Assembly (NCBI RefSeq): GCF_008831285.2
Contig: NC_045147.1
Location: forward strand, 22,716,981 to 22,780,980
Length of the DNA: 64,000 bases
Direction: 5' to 3'
DNA from: Nymphaea colorata
Taxonomy: Eukaryota > Streptophyta > Magnoliopsida > Nymphaeales > Nymphaeaceae
Shown here piece by piece: positions 23,921-35,603 of this stretch; positions within the stretch are counted from its first letter, which is position 1; each line of letters starts with the position of its first letter. A model generated the notes under the pieces. The model was not told the DNA's origin and did not search any database. It saw only the letters and a list, made by a program, of their open reading frames with translations. The position numbers were made by a program, and so were the translations under genes.

Positions 23921-26581
23921 TCACATACACACAATGTTAAGGTACTTCGATGAAAGGACCAGATTAGGCAAAGCACAGTGTTGGTGGTGGTTGCTCCTAT
24001 GTCATGTAGATGTAAAGAAAGAAATATACATTTCTGCTATTAATTTCCTATTCAATGGTGAGCTCTGTTGGCGATGTTTGTCTAGCTGTTTCATCTACAA
24101 AACATTATCTCTCATCTGCCTATTGAAGAGGCCAGTGGAGAAATATGTGTTCCTTCTGCCCGTTTTGGGGTACCTCAAAACCAGGCTGCTTGTGGAATTA
24201 ATACTGCCTCCTGTGTACTGACAAATTTCCCTGATTCTGCAATGATTTTTTCTCATCTTTTTTTGTGCTTTCCATTTATGTTACCACTCTCTAATTGCAT
24301 CTTATTTTTTACTCTTGTGCAGGCACGGGGTATGAATTATCTTCATCATTGCAACCCACCCATCATTCATCGGGATTTAAAGTCTTCAAACTTGTTGGTT
24401 GACAGGAACTGGACTGTGAAGGTGTGTTACTTCAAAATTGTTCACAATTTGCTCTATGGCATAAGGTTTATGATTATTCTGTTCAACAGGTCGGGGATTT
24501 TGGTTTATCACGTCTAAAACGTGAGACATACTTGACAACAAAGAGTGGTAAAGGAACGGTAATGCATATTCACTTCTCCTGGTTTTCTAGTATTTGTCGT
24601 CATGAGTACTAATCTTCCTCAGTCACCACCTCCTTTAACATAATTTTTTTTACCATATGCAGCCCCAGTGGATGGCTCCAGAGGTTCTTCGTAATGAGCC
24701 GTCTGACGAGAAGTAGGTCCTATTTTTTTTTATTATAGTCTCAAATTCAGTTAAGAATGACATTTACCTTGTATACTTACAGTAAACATTCTCTTGGCTG
24801 TTTAGGGCTGATGTCTACAGCTATGGGGTAATATTGTGGGAACTAGTCACGGAGAAGATACCTTGGGATAACCTAAACTCAATGCAGGTACATTACTTGT
24901 GAGGGTAACTTACTAAGCCAGTTGCTTCTTGATGTCCTGACTGGAATTCAGAACCATGTTGTTGGGAAAACACATTCTAGATATTGATTATTTGTACTTG
25001 TTGAAGCTAGAAAATGAAGAATATGGACATATCGTATTTGTAGTCTGGGAAGAACGTTTTTCAGCATCAACCCTGTGGAAGAACTATAATCTGCACTCTC
25101 ACAAACTAATAATGTCTGTTGTCAGCTATTAAAAAGGGCTCTTCTGGAAGTTTTTTTTGTCTTTCTAGTTGGCTTAGAGTTAGTGCTGAAACTGGATGCA
25201 CTGTTACCATGTAGCCTGCTGTTGCAAGTTGCTTTTCCATGCTCTGAAGAGTTAGTTTTGCAGGTGTACTGACTGCACGAGAAAATTCTTTAGGAAGTAT
25301 GCATTTTATGTTTTATGTCATACTTCTCTTGTCGCAGTCGCACTCTATGATAAGTAGTATGGGCAGGAGTTTACCAATTTCTGAGTCTCTGACCTGCCTA
25401 GCTCCATGTTATGGAATGCAAGCAGATATTCTCTTCTAAATTCTTTATTTGCAAAGAGCCATTCTTGCTCTATTTTTTTGATCAAAAGCACCTCTTTAGG
25501 TTTCGTTTCCTTGTCACCCATTGTATGCATCCCAATCTTTTAGAAGTTCATGGATCTAAGCGGTTTTTCCATGAGAAGGAACCTTACGGGTGTATTTAGG
25601 ATTGTTGCTTTGGTGACAATTTGACCTCTTGAGTTGCATTAATCACAAAAAAATATTGTGTCTTGGAGAGAGTTGGTCAACATTTTTCACTTGGTGAAAG
25701 TTAAGCAGGTTGAACTCCAGTGATTGATCATGGATCCTTGCTGGGCAGTTTGTATCATTCACAGCGGGGATGAATCTTTCAGTGGTGAAATCTGAATAGA
25801 TAATGATGATATGGGGATGACCATGGGGTAATGCAATCCAGTTTGGTTGCAAGTTAAGGACAATTTGCCATTTACCTGTCTCTTCATTTGTCTGCCCTTT
25901 GTGGATGTAAAATCAGCAGTACTGGCCATCAGGATGTTTCTCCAGTGCTTCTACCTTGTGGAAAGTGATGCTTAAGGTATCAAACTAACCATGTCCTTTA
26001 GATAGTGTGCCTTGAGCCTACCAACCTATTGAGGTGTTAGGAGAGCCCTTTTCGTAGACTTGATGCTGTACTTCTGGATTAAGATATGACTGCCTTAGTG
26101 AATAAAATTTTCAGGTTATAGGAGCTGAGCCCTTTTCCAGATCTGTACTAATAAATTTGCATATTATAGAAGCTTGCAGATATGACTGCCTTAGTGAATA
26201 AAATTTTCAGGTTATAGGAGCTGTTGGATTCATGAATCAGCGGTTAGAGCTTCCAAGTAATCTTGATCCACGGTGGGTGGCTATAATTGAGAGCTGTTGG
26301 CACAGGTATGTTTAGTTGCTTTCATAACTGAATTCTTTTAATTTTTCTCCACTGACCATGTTGAGAGTTGTTGGCACAGGTATATTAATTGCTTTTATAA
26401 CTGAATTCTTTTAATTTTTCTCCACTGACCATGTTGCTTCCACTGAAAATGCAGTGATCCACAACAACGGCCAACATTTCAGGAGCTACTAGAAAAGCTG
26501 AAGGAGTTGCAGCGTCAATATGTTGCCCATCCATCTGCTACACGTTCTCAGCCTGGAGACTCTCAACCAAAGGAGCTATGA
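16026..26581 (+). CDS. PAS-domain Raf-like MAPKKK (Ser/Thr kinase)
   Basis: Thirteen exons: 16026-16438, 17918-18329, 18488-19148, 19875-19915, 20158-20226, 20949-21049, 21593-21671, 24323-24421, 24490-24558, 24663-24712, 24806-24887, 26211-26305, 26455-26581. All introns are GT..AG and the sum is 2298 nt, 765 aa. An N-terminal coiled-coil-like stretch ([16 protein letters not shown]) and a basic Ser-rich part are followed by a PAS domain (about 113-225). A Ser/Gly-rich linker leads to the kinase domain (about 480-735). Kinase landmarks: glycine loop I-G-Q-G-S-C-G-S-V (493-501), K514 in VAVK, HRDLK at 608-612, DFG at 628-630, APE at 653-655. This order and length match the PAS-containing Raf-like group of plants (Arabidopsis RAF10/RAF11 relatives, linked there to ABA responses and dormancy). 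No catalytic residue is missing, so it should be active. The longest intron (2.65 kb) lies between exons 7 and 8. Confidence 0.95.
19681..19724. repeat. (TA)n microsatellite in Raf-like intron 3
   Basis: About 40 bp of TA dinucleotides directly visible, about 150 bp before exon 4. Confidence 0.95.
23889..23932. repeat. (TA)n-(TG)n microsatellite in Raf-like intron 7
   Basis: TA dinucleotides run directly into TG dinucleotides and then a short CA-containing stretch. Confidence 0.9.
26082..26223 (+). repeat. Direct repeat duplicating the exon-12 splice acceptor
   Basis: A 46-bp block is present twice without mismatch, at 26082-26127 and 26178-26223. It contains AAATTTTCAG (acceptor) and the first 13 bases of exon 12. 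The upstream copy lacks the rest of the exon. Reading on from its acceptor meets an in-frame TAA within the spacer region, so its use would truncate the kinase. Confidence 0.95.
26287..26433 (+). repeat. Tandem duplication of the exon-12 splice donor
   Basis: Two adjacent copies, 26287-26360 (74 bp) and 26361-26433 (73 bp), differing at a few positions. Each holds TTGAGAG(C/T)TGTTGGCACAG followed by a GTAT donor. The first copy supplies the true exon-12 end at 26305; the second is an intronic decoy. Confidence 0.95.
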
Positions 26582-28042
26582 AGATACTAGTCCTGAATTT
26601 TGGCTCGAGGAAAGCAATTCTTTTGATGCAGTTCAACATCCCAACGTGAAATGGAACACACTAGCCAAATTGATGGAGTCCATGTGATGCAGCACCCGTT
26701 TTTGCAGTTATCACTTGCCCATAGGTGCTGAGAGGTGTTCCCCTAAGCTAAACATTGGACTACTTTTCTTCAACAGAAAAACATTGGACTCCTCAAGAAG
26801 CGCCATTGAAAGAGTATGCTGTTAGCAAGCAATGCTACACCTTTCTGTGTAGATATCACACGTGGTTGAGGCTGTATCCGCCGTGCTTTTGTTCCTGGCA
26901 TTTTTGAGCAAGCATCGTCTGGAAGATATGCGGGCACAGGCCAGCAGTCCAGGCTTTCTGTTTTAGATTTATCTGTATCCCTGGCTGCAATTCCTACTGG
27001 CGTGTCTGCTTTCTTACTGCCATTTATAGTCCGTGCTACAGATTGTAATTTACTTTGTCTTGCGTGTTGTCCTTGCACAAATTATGTGAATGGTGATTTG
27101 AAAAATGGGAAAAAAAAAATATCGGTGACGGCTTCTTTTTCCACCCTCTGGTTCCTTGATGTTTACATTGACAAAGTATAGGCTATGTGCCATGTGGAGA
27201 GTGACTTGCTGTGAAAAAGGACATCCTTTCGTTGGCAAGATTTGCTGTTTAAGATTTATAAAGTTGGGGAGCGGCCGTACACTTAGTCAGGACAAGCAGT
27301 TAGTCATAGTCTGCTTCCAAATTAGGATTTAGAAAAAATAATTCTACGGAATCAGAATCTGTGGCATCTTTTTCCTTAAGGTCCATCTCTGAGACGCCAT
27401 CTTAGGCTTCTTAGCCCCTTCTAGGAAGCACAACAAATGGTGGTTTTTTGTTCGGCTCCAACTAAGGATTTGTACTTTCGAGGTCATTACTTGGCCACCT
27501 TCTTAACGTTCATGTATTGGCATAGAAAACATTCTCAAATAAATAATTAAGGAAAATGCATCCAATAGTTTAAAACAATGGAAGACATCTTCAATCATGA
27601 TGCATGTAGCGCCTGAACAGACCTAAAAATGCACATTTCCCTCTTCGAGGAGCCTGGTGTTAGAAAGCTGGTTCAAGTCTCACCGTGTCTGTGCACTTTG
27701 AACTCCTCCTGTGGCGTTGTGATCAAAACTTGTTTGATAAGATCTAGTTTAGGTGGACTGGTCTAAGCCACCTTGTTGAGTTGAAAGTTGAAAGATGTAT
27801 GTAGGTCCACTCAACCCTCAAATAAACCTGACATAATGATATTGCCTTGTAAGTTTTAACCGAAAATAGCTTCCCCTAAATAAACATTAAAGAAAAAGAA
27901 AAAAAAAACCATTAAAATGAGAAGAAAAGACACCATTCCAGCCAACCGGTGAAAGATGCATTTTGCAACTTTGGATTTTCAATCCAGCATATAAACGTTA
28001 CAACATGCACTTGTTTTCGAACTCGCATAAACTTGCGGGGGG

Positions 28043-28075
<33 letters not shown>

Positions 28076-28253
28076 AAATCAATAGGTGATTCTCAAGTTA
28101 CATTCTTTTCTCCAGTCAGTATGTTTGAAGGTCATGATTTGTTGCCCTTGGGGTAAAAAAAAAAAAACTTATGAAGCTAGCAATGCCATTAACACCTCAT
28201 TCTGAGCCCATGGATAAGCACTGGGGAGAAGCTGCAGCCAAGAGAACACATCA
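26582..28253. other. Region between Raf-like kinase and HYPK (convergent 3' ends)
   Basis: The two genes are convergent, so this stretch should hold both 3' untranslated regions. About 26582-27100 is the likely kinase 3' UTR. I saw no canonical polyadenylation signal that I would place with confidence. A G run followed by (GA)n is at 28037-28073. No further gene is seen. Confidence 0.55.
28037..28073. repeat. G-run plus (GA)n microsatellite
   Basis: Nine G residues followed by about 28 bp of GA dinucleotides. Confidence 0.95.
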
Positions 28254-31200
28254 TCACCGGAGCAATGACCGAATAGCAGCAACAGCATCACCTTTATGCT
28301 CACGTAGTGTCCTTTCAGCCACTTTCTTGTCCAACTGAAGGTTTAAAGAGTTAGTATATTAGACACGGAGGAATATCGTATGTGTGCGTGCGTAGAACAA
28401 ATAAATATGAAGACTGCAAACAACCTCAAGTTCATTTGCAATTATGTCCACATCACCAGGCTTGATTTTTACAGCAGCCAATTCCTTCTCCCTGTTGAAT
28501 GAGAAGTGAACACGAGTGTCAAATTAGACCAACCACGTGAATAGAGCAAATCAAGAATAAAATGAGTAGCAGTACGTGACAACGATCAGCTGTTAGAAAT
28601 ACAAATGTGTGCAAAGACCCGTGTACATGCACAATTATTTTTCTGTGCATGTGCCATACTGGTAGGACTCCATCTCAAAGGAACAGAAAAGCATGTAATG
28701 GCATCTAATTCAGTTGCAGCCACGGAAATGAACATGGATCATATTGACAAATATTGTTCTCAAGTATAATTCAAGGCAATATATTAGCTTATTAGCAACT
28801 TTCTACCTCGTATAAGAACTGCAACAGAAAAGAAATAGTTTGATGTAAATAGTATGTACAACAAACTTCCATGGATGAGAAGGCTTGGAAAGACTGTCCA
28901 ATTAGAAGGTACACTTCTTCGGGAAGGATGAAACTAATCAACGCTTACAGCATACAAGCTGCTGTTATATTTTTACAAAGATAATATTCAAACATCTCAG
29001 CAACCAGTACCTAAAATAACTCCAACCTTATTTACCAAGCAATCAACTTTATTAAAACTGTCTCAGCACAGCTAGAATTTGCCATCAGTCTCACTAACGG
29101 TACAACAGCAGCCAGCTGTGTTGCCATGACCTAAGGAACCAGCATACTGAACAAGGAACAGAGGAGGGGCTAATCTGTTCACTTAATTACTTATGACAAA
29201 GCAAGTGTTGAGGTTCAGTCTCACCAAGACCGTTTAAAAGAAAAAACAAAAAGGTGATCATTGCACACAAGCAACAAATGGGGACCATTTTGGTGAAGGG
29301 GTAAGGGGAAAATTGGAGCTTCAAACAATGAATACGTCCTACCAAACAACATGGCAATTAGAAACTGCATTGCTCAAACATAAGAGAATCTGCAGCTTAT
29401 AAAAAAACTGTTAACACAGAAAATATCCAGGGCATTTCAACCATCAACTGTGAGGTGAGAAAGGGCAGACTTGAAAATGGAACAGACAGGACAAACAGGC
29501 AGATAATATAGTGAAAGTACTGGATAATGGGACCAAACTAAGGCCTTTTCTAGCAATATGACAACAACAACTCAGTTAAAAAGAGCAAATTCAAGGAGCT
29601 AATGATAAGACAGAACATGGTAAGTGGAAACCATGTCTTGATGAAGAGAAGGTCTATATTAATATGTTACACACCACCCCTAGAAAAATAGTCTAAAATA
29701 CCTAGCGAACCGCATAACCCAATCAAAGTTTTACAGAATATGACAAATTAATGCAATCATGAATCATGTCTAAACCATAAGTAATCTTATTTTATTGTAC
29801 AATTTAATGATTGGAAAGATATAACAAACAAACTTTCAAGCAGAGGCATCATAAAGGCTGGATACAGAGTTGCAAGAGGCTAGGCACCTCAAATTAGCTC
29901 AGCGCACTTGTGTATGCATTATCTCATCTTTCTCATCTAACAACTGGTAGAATGCATAAGATTTGCTTATTGACATACTTATTAATTAACCTCTTTAATG
30001 ATTCTACGACATTCACATAGCTGTCAATCAGGATAGGGGCAAAAGTGCGCTTAAGCTCCAATTCCAGACCTTTCCTGATCGATGAACTATGCACCACATG
30101 GAAATTTCAAGTGCCACTCTCCACTCACCTAGAATGGCTAGAAGAGCCACTCCTTCTGTAGTGTTGTCATATGATAAGTATTTTACCGCTCTTGGCTGGA
30201 TGAATTGAAGTTTTCTTCTAGTGAACCTCATAAAACCAAAAGAACAGTTGATCATGCATCAATAGCATTTTATCCTTCTCTTTTGACAGCTTCAACCTAA
30301 GAAAACTCCGGATCATAAAATAAAAGACTCCATCTTTCTATTAATTTGGTAGATTTCACCAAGTTCGATTTTCCAGCACAAACCACAGAAGTGAGTGACA
30401 CTCTCAGACTTTCTGCATACAATAGCACCTAGATAGCATGAAGCAACCAAGACACCGCAAAAGCTTAAATATGGTGCCACTATAGGATCACCAGTAGGAA
30501 ATCAAGTACCCAACAAAGAGATCTTAAAGAAGATCCTCTAAATCGAACTCAAATAACAAATATTCAACAATCCCCTATGAGCCTTGAAGAGGATTATGTT
30601 GCAAACAAAAGCATAAATGGGTGAGCTAAAATAGGATAAGGTATTAGAAATGGCCAGTCAATATATATCCCATTGTAGAGGCAAAACGTCAATTTGTTTA
30701 TACTAACTTAGGCATCTTTCTGAATTTCACCATGTCCAAGGCCAGGTGCTGTCCTTTTTGCTTTAGATTTTGATATAACAGAAGAGCACCATGTTTAGTG
30801 ACAACCATATAGAGGAAAATAGTTACGGATTCTCATTACCTTTAGTTCTTTTTGTCGTTTGTACTAACGCTTGTCAAATAATCCATGAACCGAAGAAGTT
30901 ATCAGAGATATATATTTCCAAGTAGGCAAGAACAACGGCTTCTCATGTTCACTTCTGCCTCTTGCAGACGATTCAGAATATGGTCCAAAGTCCAGATCAC
31001 TTGAATAAATTTTCTTATTGCTAGAACACCAAAGAGAAAAAATTATCCCAGTCACAGCTGGTGTTCTTATTTGGAAATCCCAGTTGGGCTGCTGGCTCCG
31101 CGTTCTTAGTTTCCCGGGCTGTTCGACTTCAAAGATGGCACAACCGAATATCCATCCAAAACAGATCCAATCAATAGCCATTGCATAAAAGAAAGTCAAC

Positions 31201-31816
31201 GACCCGCATTCGAGAAGTCATTCACAAGAAAAAATGAGGAATATTCACCACATATAAAAGAAGACCTTCTTGGAAAAACATCAAAATGGTATCAACAGCA
31301 AGCAAGGACATTTATCTCCAGTTCTGCATTCCTCTTCTCCTTACCTCATTTTCATTGCATTCCAATCAGCCTCCGCAGATGCTGCAATCGACGCCATCGC
31401 CTATCAAACATCAATAACAACATCAGAACGCCTAAGAAATATATCAGAACAGAAAAAAAAAAGGACAATGAAGAAAAGAAAGATGGAAAAAAGAAGCAAA
31501 CTATAATTCCATTTCCAGAGAAAGCTATAACAAAAGGTGGGGAGCAAGAATTGCAACTATTCAGAGAAGCATAAAGAAGATTGGTTACATAGAAAATGGG
31601 AGGATTAGGAAAAGCGATAGGCGTCGGTTAGAAGACGGCAGAATGAAAGGAGTTCGAAATCCAACTGCCCGCGTTTGGATTTACCTCCTGGACTCGGACG
31701 GAGTTGAGTTGGCGATCTTCGACATGGTCGGTGAGCTTGTCGAACGCTTTGCTCTGCTGTTGGAGATCCTTGGAATCGACCCCCCTCGCTTCGATCACTT
31801 CTTCAGCGGCCCCCAT
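28254..31816 (-). CDS. HYPK: HYPK homologue (NatA-associated UBA-type protein)
   Basis: Four exons on the minus strand: 31816-31685, 31400-31345, 28491-28425, 28334-28254; 336 nt, 111 aa, all junctions GT..AG. The N-terminal half holds the conserved DSKDLQQQSKA.DKLTDHVEDRQL block. It continues through AMASIAASAEAD to REKELAAVKI and a C-terminal UBA-like region (about 66-111) with ANELELDKKVAERTLREHKG and an AAIRSLL end. This matches plant huntingtin-interacting protein K. Family members bind the ribosome-associated N-terminal acetyltransferase NatA (NAA10/NAA15) and regulate it. Length equals the family norm of about 110 aa. The start follows a GGA-repeat purine tract. Intron 2 is large (2.85 kb) with no gene seen inside it. 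The gene is convergent with the Raf-like kinase. Confidence 0.95.
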
Positions 31817-31843
31817 CCTCCTCCTCCTCCTCCTCCTCCTCCG
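31816..31843 (-). repeat. (GGA)n tract abutting the HYPK start codon
   Basis: About nine CTC/GGA trinucleotides directly next to the ATG, read as GGA repeats in the mRNA. It sits in the 5' leader, so length changes would alter leader composition but not the protein. Confidence 0.9.
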
Positions 31844-34343
31844 ACTCCTCCGACCTCTGATGCCCCAAACCCTTCGCGGTTTTCGCTTTATATGGGTTGG
31901 ATTGGACTTGGGTCCAGATAAATCTGGAACCAACTAACCTGCCTCGCAGGGTGACGGCCATCCACCAGGAAGCAAACCATAAGGAGCTAGATCAGATACA
32001 GCCTATAATATCACTTTCTACTCGAAAGTTTTTTCAACATTTTAGTGAATAGAGCATACTTGGTTCTTCCACCATTACGTCTCAAAGCCAAACTTCAATC
32101 TGTATGCACTCACTGGGGTTTTTCTTGACACTGTGTTCAAGAACACGTAACGTTCGTTTGTGCTTTAGATTTTTAGATTTCGATTTTAACAAAAGGGGTC
32201 AACATACGGTAGGCAGCCAGCCTCTTTTTGAGGCTTCAGAATGTTAACTTCTTGTATTGTAAAATCAGTACACTGCTGTAAGTTAAAACATAATGGGAAT
32301 AGCAACCCAAGGCACCAAAAGCATACCTGGTACTCTTATTTGGTAATTACTACACAAGGTCATCAGTGGCAAGTTTGATTTTGCAGCCATTAACAAAGCC
32401 TGATTTTGATTTGACACTCAGATATTGAGTATGAACGTTAGACTTTGCTCCGTAATTAAATCCATATTCCAACAAGTGATTGGCAGTAATAAGTTTATTT
32501 ATTTGGACAACACATCTAAAACCTGATTTTCATGAAAGATCTGAGGGTGGTAAGCCTTTTCTTTCACTTTTCACAAACTAAGTTCCGTCAAAACTGGATT
32601 TTCTTCAAACCCAATCTTAATAGCACCCAAATACTTAAAGAACCTGGGTTTCCAGGAGAAACCTTGTTTTGCCTCCAAAACTTAGTTTTGGGATGTCATC
32701 CAAATGCCCCATAGATTTTTTTTTTTCAAAATTTAAGCATAAAAATATTCTACAATTTACTTGAGTCCTATAAATAGTCATGTTCATAATCTTTCTACCT
32801 TCTTGTTCTTGTTCTATCCCCCCTTACTGTCTATCTGAAAAGAAAACAAGACTCTTTGACGGATTGATTCATACAAATTTGAATTGCACAGATTCATGGA
32901 TTCATATTGCTGATCACAGGATTGATTTTTTTGATAGCCGCCATGCATACTGAATCAACTTAGTTAAACGGCTGATTGAGAAGCGTGATGGGAAAGTAAG
33001 TGAACAAAACCGCATTAATTTGTATAACTGTAGCATGTGCTGCTACAATCTGATGTATGACCCGTATTCTTTTTGAAGAAAACCCACAGTGGCTCTCCTA
33101 GTTAGCAGCGATTACGATCATCCGTCAATCCTCTCGTTCGATCATGATTTCATGTGACCAAAATCAGTCAATTTCAAGGTTATCAAGCATTTTTTGTTGT
33201 TAATTTAGCTGAAATAATCACTACCGCGTACCTTACGTTCACGATATCAAATTATTTTGAAAACTACCTGATATTTGGAAAATTACAAAAAGCTACTTAA
33301 CTTAATTCACAAACACATGTTTCATTAATTAAAATATTAAAATATACCTAAAAATAATTCACTCTTAGTAAAGTTTTTCCTTCAGAAAAAAAAAATCTCA
33401 AATCGCATTTTTAAAGGTAATTTCACAAATCACATGAATGTCTCATACACACTCTCCCTGCCTTTTGATCTTAGAAAGGAAAGGTAAAAGCGTGAAAAAC
33501 TGGCCAAAAGCAAGTGAATGGCAAAAAACTCTTTATTTAAAATTAATTTCTTTTTCTCAAAGTTGAAATATCATATTGAATATATCATTTTTTCATTTAT
33601 ATATAAAGTTGTTTTTGTGAATGATTTTACAATCCTAGGTGGTTATTTACAAACTTTTAAATGTTAAGCAGTTCTGTAGTAAGTACATCAAGATTCAGCA
33701 GTATAAAATATTTCCAATTGTATTATCTGGTGATTAGATGGATTTAACTACTCATCATCTATGCTGGTGATGAACAACCACTTTTCAACCATGGGCTTTA
33801 ATCATGCAATTTTTATGGTCTACTGCATCATCATCGGAGCAAGAAATGTTGGACGAGTCCAAGAATATATCAAATTTTGTTCAGAACAGATATGTCTATA
33901 TCCTCCTTTAATAGAACCAAGCGGTCGACATAGGGGATCGAAGCAATTTTTCGTTATTAACTCCTTATGAGGGTATAGTGTTTTATAAATGGAACATTGT
34001 GTTTCTGGAGATACATGTTCTAATAAGAAAACTATATCCTTATTATCATAAACATAGTGTTGTTGCAAATGGTAATTGTTTTCAAATTAAACAATTAAAC
34101 ACTAGATACAGTCACACCATATTTATAAAAAAATATATACATAGTACTTTTGAAACAAGTTTTTCAAAAACACATTATGTTTTTTTTTTCCTTTTTTCAC
34201 TAAATACCACCCACGACCGCCATAGTCTACTGAAGTAGTCAGGCCCAATCTAGCAATCTACCGATTGTGATTGGTGAGGTCCTCATGCATTGGAGAGCCC
34301 ACCAATTGAACACAAGACTCAAAGACCCCCCCTAATTTCTCAT

Positions 34344-34381
34344 ATCTTTAGGGTTTTAGGCTATCTTTAGGGTTTTAGGCT
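34344..34381. repeat. 19-bp tandem duplication with telomere-like TTTAGGG
   Basis: The unit ATCTTTAGGGTTTTAGGCT occurs twice in exact tandem. Confidence 0.9.
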
Positions 34382-34494
34382 GCGTTGGGGCTCGAATGAG
34401 CAGCTCGATGGAGCACTCCCACCATTCTCAACCCAAAAGAGTAGCACCCTTGAGAACTCAAGTAAAGACACACCATCTATGCGTACAAGGGGTA

Positions 34495-34680
34495 GAACCA
34501 GAAAATTCTAGTTAAAAGACAATAAGTATAAAATTTAAATTTTTAAGAAGCGCTAATATGTAAATAAAAAGATTTGTTCAAAAATATTAATATAAAAATA
34601 AGAAACTTTTTTGGGTCCATGTAGGTAATGGCCCCCACATAGCCCACTTCGGCGCACCCGTACCCCACCCCAACCGGGTG
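34495..34680. repeat. Short dispersed repeat, family A copy
   Basis: GGGGTAGAACCAGAAAATTC at the left, a TAAAATTTAAATTTTTAAG core, then AACTTTTTTGGGTCCATG and TAATGGCCCCCACATAGCCC at the right, as in other family A copies. Confidence 0.5.
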
Positions 34681-34878
34681 TACCATACCTCTTGAGATAA
34701 GATGTGCCCCTTTCATTTACTACATTGATACCAGGTGAATGGTTAATCCGTACAGCAGTCCGAAAGGGTAGTAGCTGAAAATTTGGCTTGATTTATAAAT
34801 AAAATAAATAAAAACCTATTTAAAGGAGAACCAGAAGGGACTCTAAAATTTGATGACAAGCATTTCAAAGATTGAACG

Positions 34879-34882
34879 TGTG

Positions 34883-34932
<50 letters not shown>
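34879..34932. repeat. (TG)n-(TA)n microsatellite
   Basis: TG dinucleotides followed by about 40 bp of TA. Confidence 0.95.
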
Positions 34933-34936
<4 letters not shown>

Positions 34937-35603
34937 GTGCATGGGAGGATATTGGATGCGAGAGAGAACAGTCACAAACTTCATTCAAATTCAAACTCAC
35001 AGTCCCAACTATTGAAGCGGGTAGTAGGGTGTGGTGCAAGCTTGGCCTTGGGGATCTGAATGGCTGAGAGGTGCTCCTAGCTTTCGTCTGATTCTTTTGT
35101 GCCTCTAACTTGAGGCAGCTGAGTGTTCTGGCTGATATATATTTTTGGGCTCAGCCGGAGCACGGTCATGCTCGCCCGTGTTTTCTTTGTATGGTTCAAT
35201 CTTCCCCGCAGCCTTTCATTGGCAAAAGCAAGTCCAATCTCCAATTATCGCATCCTTTTTTGAGTTAAAGTAATTTTTAGCTTCATAAAATTAATGGTCT
35301 CTTCATGAAAAATTGATTTGGGAATGTACGTGGTTGTTAAGTTCTTAACGAATTAAAAGGTCAACCAAAAAAACAAGATGTTGTACGACAAACAAGTCAA
35401 GGTTTGGAGAAAAGAACAAGTTGATCCTGGAGAGGAATGATTCACATTCTTACAAGGGGACCATGGTCTTCAATTAAAAGTAGTTTTCCAACGATACATC
35501 TCGTCATCACTTAGTTTATTCCAGCCTATGCTGTTCTACGCAACGCAGACGATATTACGACATGAAACTATTTTAGTAGCCATGGATCTTGTTCACCGGC
35601 ATC

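Larger units (their letters stand above)
31934..35603. other. Intergenic between HYPK and the first glycine-rich gene
   Basis: AT-rich, no supportable gene. It includes the probable HYPK promoter (about 31850-32300), a family A repeat (34495-34680), a 19-bp tandem repeat carrying TTTAGGG (34344-34381) and a TG/TA microsatellite (34879-34932). Short open frames near 33.8 kb and 34 kb have no recognisable motifs. Confidence 0.55.

Noticed and set aside
28492-31344. Frames inside the long HYPK intron (for example 30028-30255, 30864-31199) as nested genes
   Set aside because: Short, without recognisable domains, in a well-supported intron.
34344-34381. TTTAGGG motif as an interstitial telomere
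   Set aside because: Only one true heptamer per 19-bp unit and two units; too short to be telomeric DNA.
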